Positions 55,628 to 64,000 of a DNA stretch of 64,000 nucleotides are shown here, piece after piece. The notes beneath the pieces were generated by a model. The model had not been told where the DNA came from. It made no database searches and saw only the letters and a list, made by a program, of their open reading frames with translations. Position 1 is the stretch's first letter, and each line of letters opens with the position of its first letter. Location of the stretch: the NCBI RefSeq assembly GCF_002287175.1, contig NZ_LMVM01000012.1, forward strand, positions 372,001 through 436,000, given 5' to 3'. Position numbers and translations under genes: made by a program. The DNA comes from Methanobacterium bryantii (lineage in GTDB: Archaea > Methanobacteriota > Methanobacteria > Methanobacteriales > Methanobacteriaceae).

Positions 55628-56020
55628 TTAATTTGCATAACCAAGTGCAAATAATGTTATAATGCCTAATGCTACTATGGCCAGATAGTGAAGTATTATT
55701 TTAAAACCTAAAATTCTTGTTTTATTTTTAGAAGCTGTAGGTACTTGAGAATCTTTAAATGCATAGTACAAGTAGACCATTGTAGCAAATCCTGATACTA
55801 AAATTGAATAGTCATATGCAATATTTAAGATTATAGCATTGCTTATAATAAATATTAAAGCTCCAATTATAATTATTTTTGGCTCAATTCGAGATTCAGG
55901 GTTAGAACCTAAGATGCTTGGTTTTTTATGGACTTTTAAAGTATTTTTACAGTTATAACAGACCTTAGCTTTTTTGCTGTTTTTAGTTTTACATCTCGGA
56001 CAGATGATTGTAGATACCAA
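55628..56020 (-). CDS. Small zinc-ribbon membrane protein
   Basis: 130 residues with an N-terminal zinc ribbon (TIICPRCKTKNSKKAKVCYNCK) and two to three hydrophobic helices (IIIIGALIFIISNAIILNIAY, YSILVSGFATMVYLYYAF, LAIVALGIITLFALGY). The start is TTG 56020 with AAGGTGGT upstream. Function is unknown; it belongs to the same broad type of small ribbon-plus-membrane proteins as the one at 22734. Confidence 0.65.
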   Translation of the reverse strand: MVSTIICPRCKTKNSKKAKVCYNCKNTLKVHKKPSILGSNPESRIEPKIIIIGALIFIISNAIILNIAYDYSILVSGFATMVYLYYAFKDSQVPTASKNKTRILGFKIILHYLAIVALGIITLFALGYAN

Positions 56021-56457
56021 AATACCACCTTGCTGTACGAGCTAATCTTTTATTTGCTGGGTATTTTCACAGATTAAGCTCATTTTTATTCCATGTTATG
56101 GATGTTATATTTGACATTTTTTGTACTAATAAACTGATTATTTTATTTGATGTTAGGTTAATTCAAGACTATATAAGTTTATTGAGTAGCCATAAATCAG
56201 AATTAAATAATACAGTAAGTCAAAAATAAAAGGGCAAATATTGGATATATTATCGAAGGTTTTGCATGCTCTGTAGGTAGGTTAATCAGTGAATTGTGCC
56301 GGTGTTAATATAATTTGAATAAATTTTAATTAAATAATACATAAATGTCTTATTATATCTTAAAAATGCAATTCCTTTTTTTTTAAAAAAGAATAAATAA
56401 AAAGAAGTAATATAATAATAAATATATTTTGAACATTAAATGATAGGGGTTACAAAA
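56021..56457. other. AT-rich gene-free region
   Basis: No gene or strong motif; the leader of the coiled-coil protein is at its right end (GGGGT at 56446-56450). Confidence 0.5.
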
Positions 56458-56799
56458 ATGTCAAAAAAGCTGGAAAAAGCAATAGATGAGCAAATTAGGG
56501 GAAAGGTTGAGGCTGAAATACAAAAGGAAATTCAGGAACAAATAAAAGGCGAAAATGATCCTGAAATTAATAAGGAAATACAGGAGCAAATTAGGGGAAA
56601 GGTTGAGGCTGAAATACAAAAGGAAATTCAGGAACAAATAAAAGGCGAAAATGATCCTGAAATTAATAAGGAAATACAGGAGCAAATTAGGGGAAAGGTT
56701 GAGGCTGAAATACAAAAGGAAATTCAGGAACAAATAAAAGGCAAAGTTGATACAGAAATCCAAAAGCAAATAGAAGATCAAATTAAAGGAAGAAACTAA
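56458..56799 (+). CDS. Highly charged coiled-coil repeat protein
   Basis: A 113-residue protein made almost only of Glu, Lys, Gln, Ile and Gly. The unit of 32 residues ([16 protein letters not shown] then [16 protein letters not shown]) is repeated in tandem, with the last copy changing to [18 protein letters not shown]. Each unit is in turn two related 16-residue halves. Isoleucines every three to four positions indicate an extended helix or coiled coil. There is no signal peptide or membrane helix. The start is ATG 56458 (MSKKLEKA); the ATG at 56440 is further from a site. Function is unknown; a filament, spacer or binding protein is conceivable. It lies alone ahead of fdhC. Confidence 0.6.
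   Translation: MSKKLEKAIDEQIRGKVEAEIQKEIQEQIKGENDPEINKEIQEQIRGKVEAEIQKEIQEQIKGENDPEINKEIQEQIRGKVEAEIQKEIQEQIKGKVDTEIQKQIEDQIKGRN
56488..56775 (+). repeat. Three tandem 96-bp repeats coding for the coiled coil
   Basis: Units start at 56488, 56584 and 56680. The first two are identical over their whole length on the DNA level, and the third is identical in its first half and diverges afterwards. Repeat number could vary between strains. Confidence 0.85.
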
Positions 56800-57269
56800 T
56801 AAAAGCCTTTATTAAACCTATTAAATTATTTAAATACATTTATACTTCTTTTTTAACTTATTTGGGCATGTATTTTTTCTAAAAAACATTATGCGGATGT
56901 TTTTCATATTATTAAACATACATAGACAAGCAATGGCTTACCTGTCAAATATAAACCTTTCGATTTGTCTGTCTAACAACACATTTATATTAAGAAAAAA
57001 TAGTCCCATTACTATGAATATTCATGAAAGTTCATGATAGACCATTAAATCGTATAGGGGATAATAATAATTTGAATTATGTATTATTTAGTAATAATAA
57101 TTTGAATTATGTATTATTGAGAATAGTAACTGGATTTAAATATTATCATGTAATAATTATTGGGTAAAATTATTAACGGGTAATACTAAACGGGTTTAAT
57201 GGACTACAATGCTGTCACTATATCTATGGATATTCATAGGTAAAAAAGTGTAAAAGGAGGTAGAATGAT
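56800..57269. promoter_or_regulatory. Regulatory region of fdhC
   Basis: Contains the two tandem 30-bp repeats at 57061-57120, a TATA-like box TTTAAATA at 57135-57142 and the AAGGAGGT site at 57252-57259. Two TTCATGA-type motifs lie near 57022 and 57033. The leader would be about 100 nt long. Confidence 0.5.
57061..57120 (+). repeat. Two tandem 30-bp repeats upstream of fdhC
   Basis: 57061-57090 and 57091-57120 agree in 28 of 30 positions (core AATTTGAATTATGTATTATT). They end about 15 bp before the TATA-like box, in the position of archaeal activator sites. Confidence 0.75.
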
Positions 57270-58145
<876 letters not shown>

Positions 58146-58156
58146 AATGAGTAAGT

Positions 58157-58207
58157 TTAATCCTTCTATTCATTTTTATTTTTTTCGACTGAAAATAGAA
58201 GGATTAA
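58157..58207 (+). terminator. 14-bp inverted repeat between fdhC and fdhA
   Basis: TTAATCCTTCTATT (58157-58170) pairs with AATAGAAGGATTAA (58194-58207) around a 23-nt T-rich loop, directly after fdhC. It could partly stop or protect the fdhC transcript and so set the ratio of transporter to enzyme. Confidence 0.45.
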
Positions 58208-58389
58208 CTCTCAAATTCTAAATTTTCACAATACTAACAATTAACGTGTATTGTGCTAATGCAGGATAATACTTTCAATGCATATCGTACATCTGTTAAA
58301 TATTTAAAAATTGTGAATGAATCATAAGAAAGTTAAAAAATTGAAAGTATTTCTGAAAAAATTGAAATAAAAAATGAGGGGATAAAAGG

Positions 58390-60440
<2,051 letters not shown>

Positions 60441-60444
<4 letters not shown>

Positions 60445-61715
60445 TAGAAATAAATGATATGTTCTATGCAAAATCATCCGATGCAGCAATTGCAGAAGCT
60501 GGAGAATACGGTGGTGCAGTTACGACCCTTCTGAAATTTTTACTCAAAGAAGGAATTGTTGATGCAGTCCTAGCTGTTGATAGCAGTGCAGACTTATACG
60601 ACGTAGTTCCTATACTAATAGAAGATCCTGAAAAAGTTGTGGATGCTGCAGGTTCACTTCACTTTGGAACACTCAACCTTGCTAAATTCATTACTAGATA
60701 CCTTGATGGTGCTCAGAATATGAAAATAGCAGTCACTGTTAAGCCTTGTGATGCAATGACTATGGTTGAGCTCATGAAAAGGGAAAAAATCAACTCAGAT
60801 AACATCATAATGATAGGTTTAAACTGTGGGGGAACTATGCCTCCAGTTAAAAGCCGAATGATGATGGAGCAATTCTATGAAGTTGATCCAGACTCAGTTG
60901 TCAAAGAAGAAATTGCTAAAGGTAAACTCATTGTGGAAACTGAAGACGGTACTGAAAAAGAAATTCCAATAGACGTACTGGAAGAGGAAGGATTTGGTAG
61001 AAGAACCAACTGCAGAAGATGTGAAGTCAACATTCCAAGAATGGCTGATCTCGCATGTGGTAACTGGGGAGTTATAGGGCCTCTTGCAGGGAAAGCTACA
61101 TTTGTAGAAGTTTGTTCCGTTAAAGGCGCAGAAATTCTCGAAAAGGCTAAGGAAGCAGGAGTCATAGATTTAGAAGCTCCAATTCCAAAAGGAATTGAAA
61201 TAAGGGAAAAAATTGACGGTGCAATGGTTAAACTTGCAGATAAATGGCAGGTTAATGACTGGGAAAGTATTGAAGGCCGTGAAATTTTCTCTGTTCTCAC
61301 AGAATATATGTCAGATCTCTCCAGATGTCTGAAATGTTACGGATGCAGAGAAGCATGTCCAATATGTTACTGTGATGACTGCTGTCTAGAGGCTAATAAT
61401 GGTCCTGACTGGCTGACTAAAGGGGAAATTCCACCATCACCAATGTTCCACCTGGAAAGAATGCTTCATATGGCAGAATCATGTACAAACTGCGGACAAT
61501 GTGAAGAAGTATGTCCTGGAGAAATACCTCTTGCCAAAATTTGGCATGAAGTAAATACCAAAATAAGAAATACCTTTGGATATACTAAAGGAATTGACGA
61601 AGGAAAACCACCTATTGCATTTTTCCCTTCCAAAGAAAGAGATGAATCTGGACTGGATAAAGCAATAGATGAACAACCACCAATCGCTCCAAAACCAGTG
61701 CCAGAAAGTAAATAA
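60441..61715 (+). CDS. fdhB: Formate dehydrogenase beta subunit (F420-reducing)
   Basis: FdhB binds FAD and coenzyme F420 and takes the electrons from FdhA. The 424 residues show the F420-dehydrogenase FrhB-like fold ([56 protein letters not shown]) and a C-terminal dicluster ferredoxin part with [20 protein letters not shown] (near residue 296) and [16 protein letters not shown] (near 348). It overlaps fdhA and ends at a hairpin terminator. An additional role in complexes with heterodisulfide reductase is known for methanogen FdhB, but is not visible here. Confidence 0.95.
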
Positions 61716-61737
61716 GTGAGTTAAATACTCACTTTTT
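61714..61737 (+). terminator. Hairpin terminator after fdhB
   Basis: AAGTGAG (61714-61720), a 7-nt loop and CTCACTT (61728-61734), followed by TTT. The stem overlaps the fdhB stop codon. Confidence 0.7.
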
Positions 61738-61801
61738 ACATTTTTGTTCACTGCATTGTGTATTGACTCTTTAACCTGTTTAAAGGTCATTACCTACTTA
61801 G

Positions 61802-61890
61802 TAAACCATATTTTGCTCGAACAAATTGTGACTTATAAAGGATGATTCGCTCAACATCACCCAATATTAATTTTTGCAAAATATGGTTTA
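61802..61890. promoter_or_regulatory. 15-bp inverted repeat pair flanking the cab promoter
   Basis: TAAACCATATTTTGC (61802-61816) and its perfect reverse complement (61876-61890) enclose 59 nt that should hold the transcription start of the carbonic anhydrase gene. The right copy is 28 nt before the ATG. They could be paired operators. Confidence 0.6.
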
Positions 61891-61918
61891 TATTAATCAC
61901 ATTTTAGGTGATAAAGTT

Positions 61919-62440
61919 ATGCTTGATGAAGTACTAAAGGCCAATGAAAATTTTGTTAAAAATTTTGAACCTAAAAAAATGAGCCACATGCCTCAAAAGA
62001 AATTAGCTATTGTAACATGTATGGACACACGGCTTACTGGATTTTTAGAACCTGCAATGGGAATTGAAAGGGGAGACGCAAAAATAATTAAAAATGCTGG
62101 CAATGCGGTAGTTGGCAGGGATGTCATACGGTCCGTTGCGGCAGCAATATACGCACTTGGTGTTGAAGAAGTTATGGTAGTTGGACACTATGAATGTGGG
62201 ATGGCTAATGTAAACTCTGAAAAACTTACAGAAACTATGAAAATGAGGGGTGTTGATGAGGAAACTCTTTCAGGAGTTAACATTGATGAATGGATTGGTG
62301 CAATCGGTAACGAAGAAGAAAACGTTATAAAAGTAGTAGAAAAGATAAAAGAGTCCCCATTTATTCCAGAAGATGTCCCTGTACACGGCCTTATAATTGA
62401 TCTTTATGACGGGAAAATGAAAGTCCTAGTTGAAGATTAA
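61919..62440 (+). CDS. cab: Beta-class carbonic anhydrase (Cab type)
   Basis: Interconverts CO2 and bicarbonate in the cytoplasm. Zinc ligands are Cys34 (VTCMDTRLTGF), His89 and Cys92 (VVGHYECGM), with Asp36 and Arg38 forming the usual dyad; positions are shifted by two relative to the M. thermautotrophicus Cab, as I remember it (Cys32, His87, Cys90). The protein has 173 residues, the short archaeal Cab form. AGGTGAT 8 nt upstream decides for ATG 61919; the earlier TTG at 61874 lies inside the inverted repeat. It follows the formate dehydrogenase genes closely and probably handles CO2 from formate. Confidence 0.93.
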   Translation: MLDEVLKANENFVKNFEPKKMSHMPQKKLAIVTCMDTRLTGFLEPAMGIERGDAKIIKNAGNAVVGRDVIRSVAAAIYALGVEEVMVVGHYECGMANVNSEKLTETMKMRGVDEETLSGVNIDEWIGAIGNEEENVIKVVEKIKESPFIPEDVPVHGLIIDLYDGKMKVLVED

Positions 62441-62726
62441 CCCTTTTTTGTTTTTTGAAAGTTGTAAAGATGAACTAGATTTTTTGTACTTATTTTATAT
62501 TGTAAATACACTTAAAATATATGAACATTATATTTTTTCCATTTTAAAGGGCCACTATATCCTGATATTCCATTTTAAGAGAATTTCTATTAACTTTTGA
62601 TATGAGTATGATTTCTGAACGATTTCTAATTAACGATTTCAGATATTTATATTGAAAAATAGGGTATTTAAACATGTTTTAATGTTATTAGTTATCATGA
62701 AATTTATATCACATCTCTATTTTGAG

Positions 62727-62880
62727 GGCCGTCGAAAAATCTCTGATTTTTCTGGGCCGCAGAACATAGCTGGAGAAAAATGTTTACAAAATCTCTCAAA
62801 CCCTTCGGGTTTGGAGCCCTCGAAAATTAGAGATTTTCGGGGCAACAAATCAAAGCTGTAAAAAATCTATGATTTTTTAA
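62727..62880. repeat. Cluster of four small hairpins between cab and the second purP
   Basis: Stems: GAAAAATC-TCT-GATTTTTC (62734-62752), CAAACCC-TTC-GGGTTTG (62797-62813), CGAAAAT-TAGAG-ATTTTCG (62821-62839, extended by C/G pairs), and AAAAAATC-TAT-GATTTTTT (62860-62878). GGGCC occurs on both sides of the first. It shares an exact 20-mer with the cluster at 32941-33128. No protein is supported. Confidence 0.6.
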
Positions 62881-63167
62881 GGTTCTGCATGTTTTTAGAA
62901 AATTCTCTTACGTAAATTTATTCTACTTCTAAAATGTTATCATAAATTAATAATATAATTTAATACACTTAAGAATTATCTTTAAGAATTAAGTGTTCCA
63001 TAGATCTTTAAGAAATTTCATGCCTCTTTAAAAAGTTATATGGGGTTAATTTGCATAGTTATATGTTCCTTTTTTATTGTTTAATGTCATTATTTGTATT
63101 ATGTTATTATTAAACGTTTTGCTTGTCATACGAAATAACAAGACGAAAAAAATAATTATGAGAAACG

Positions 63168-63196
63168 AAACATCTTATATTTAACTAAAGATGTTT
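63168..63196. promoter_or_regulatory. 9-bp inverted repeat upstream of the second purP
   Basis: AAACATCTT (63168-63176) and AAGATGTTT (63188-63196) are separated by 11 nt and lie 26 nt before the ATG, just before the GAGGAGGG ribosome-binding site. Operator or leader hairpin. Confidence 0.45.
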
Positions 63197-63221
63197 TATG
63201 GCATGAGGAGGGATGTAGTAA

Positions 63222-64000
63222 ATGAGTAAAATAAATAGAAAGGGCATTTTAGACATTTTAGATGGATATGACAAAGAGGATATAACCATTGCAACATTAG
63301 GAAGTCATTCATCTCTGCATATGTTCCAGGGAGCAAAAGCAGAAGGTTTCAGGACTGCTGTAGTATGTGAAAAAGGACGTGAAGTTCCATATCAAAGGTT
63401 TAACGTTGCTGATGAATATATAATGGTTGATAAATTTAGTGATATAGTTAATGATGATGTTCAGCAACAATTAAGGGATATGAACAGTATAGTGTTCCCA
63501 CATGGATCCTTTGTAGCTTATGCGGGATTAGATAATATTGAAACTATTTTCAATGTTCCTATGTTTGGAAACAGGGATATTTTAAGATGGGAAGCAGAAA
63601 GAGATCTGGAAAGGCAATTAATGACTGAATCCGGAATCCGAATCCCCAAAAAGATAAATAATCCTAAAGATATTGATGGTACCGTTATGGTTAAGTTTCC
63701 AGGAGCTAGAGGGGGAAGAGGATACTTCGTTGCTAACTCCACTGAAGAGTTTGACCAGAAAATTGATGCAATGCTAAAACGAAATTGGATTGAAGAAGAG
63801 GATATAAAAGAAGCGCATATTGAAGAATACGTACTTGGATGTAATTACTGTATTCACTATTTCTACTCTGGATTAAAAGAGGAAGTAGAACTCATGGGAA
63901 TTGACAGTAGATATGAATCAACTATAGATGGTTTAGTCCGAGTCCCTGCTAAAGACCAGCTTGATATAGGTGCAGATCCATCCTATGTTATAACAGGTAA
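63222..64000 (+). CDS. purP: Second PurP paralog, 3' end beyond the window
   Basis: The ATG at 63222 behind GAGGAGGG opens a frame that runs off the window after 259 codons: [79 protein letters not shown]. It is collinear with the complete PurP at 21610-22701 and very similar, but clearly diverged (for example IDGTVMV for IDRTVMV, GIDSRYES for GMDTRYES). Two PurP-like proteins are known in several methanogens, and in that case one may have another substrate. The catalytic ATP-grasp sequences are intact in the visible part. Confidence 0.9.
   Translation, partial: MSKINRKGILDILDGYDKEDITIATLGSHSSLHMFQGAKAEGFRTAVVCEKGREVPYQRFNVADEYIMVDKFSDIVNDDVQQQLRDMNSIVFPHGSFVAYAGLDNIETIFNVPMFGNRDILRWEAERDLERQLMTESGIRIPKKINNPKDIDGTVMVKFPGARGGRGYFVANSTEEFDQKIDAMLKRNWIEEEDIKEAHIEEYVLGCNYCIHYFYSGLKEEVELMGIDSRYESTIDGLVRVPAKDQLDIGADPSYVITG

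Noticed and set aside
57061..57120. CRISPR-like array
   Set aside because: There are only two directly adjacent repeats without spacers, no array elsewhere in the window and no cas genes.
62652..62861. 69-codon frame downstream of cab
   Set aside because: It runs through the hairpin cluster, has no ribosome-binding site and no recognisable protein sequence.

Overview
The window looks like a chromosomal piece of a mesophilic hydrogenotrophic methanogen of the order Methanobacteriales, most likely Methanobacterium. The support is its gene content: F420-type formate dehydrogenase fdhA/fdhB with the transporter fdhC, an archaeal beta-class carbonic anhydrase, purM next to a comC-type sulfolactate/malate dehydrogenase, purP (two paralogs), archaeal 20S proteasome beta, the KH/beta-CASP nuclease aCPSF1, a Taw2-like enzyme and giant beta-helix 'adhesin-like' surface proteins. 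The sequence is very AT-rich, promoters look archaeal (TTTATATA boxes), and strong GGAGG Shine-Dalgarno sites are common.

Layout. 1-1.6 kb: the end of an MFS transporter and a MarR regulator. 1.74-7.73 kb: a 6-kb integrated element that splits a small protein gene (5' piece at 1709-1743, 3' piece at 7735-8017). Removing the element rejoins the reading frame exactly over a 7-bp direct repeat. Inside are a three-gene cassette ending in a large PIN-like protein, a ribbon-helix-helix regulator, an ORF-less 1.07-kb degenerate palindrome and a tyrosine recombinase. 8-24.5 kb: mixed accessory and housekeeping genes (TrmB regulator with an ABC-2 permease, methyltransferases, tRNA-Gln, a secreted Ig-like/transglutaminase protein, PEP-mutase family enzyme, nitroreductase, GNATs, Taw2-like enzyme, PurP) and several gene remnants. 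24.7-28.9 kb: a membrane-anchored beta-helix surface protein behind a perfect palindrome and two leader hairpins. 29.5-32.8 kb: proteasome beta, aCPSF1 and a methyltransferase. 34.7-53.2 kb: three giant secreted or anchored beta-helix proteins, flanked by two 78-bp copies of the 3' end of the helical-protein gene at 33812-34729. 53.4-55.5 kb: purM and comC. 56.5 kb: a coiled-coil protein built of exact 96-bp repeats. 57.3-62.4 kb: fdhC, fdhA, fdhB and carbonic anhydrase, a formate/CO2 module. 63.2 kb to the end: a second, cut-off purP.

How the genes work together. FdhC imports formate, FdhAB oxidises it to CO2 with reduction of F420, and the carbonic anhydrase interconverts CO2 and bicarbonate. 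PurP and PurM are purine biosynthesis steps, and ComC feeds coenzyme M or F420/NAD redox metabolism. The surface proteins probably mediate contact with other cells or surfaces; they show domain shuffling, tandem domain duplication and codon-usage mosaicism.

The best candidates for something undescribed are the 6-kb element (gene-disrupting integration, symmetric 15-bp terminal inverted repeats, long non-coding palindrome, PIN-like cassette), and the apparent use of AUU start codons behind strong SD sites in two exported-protein genes.
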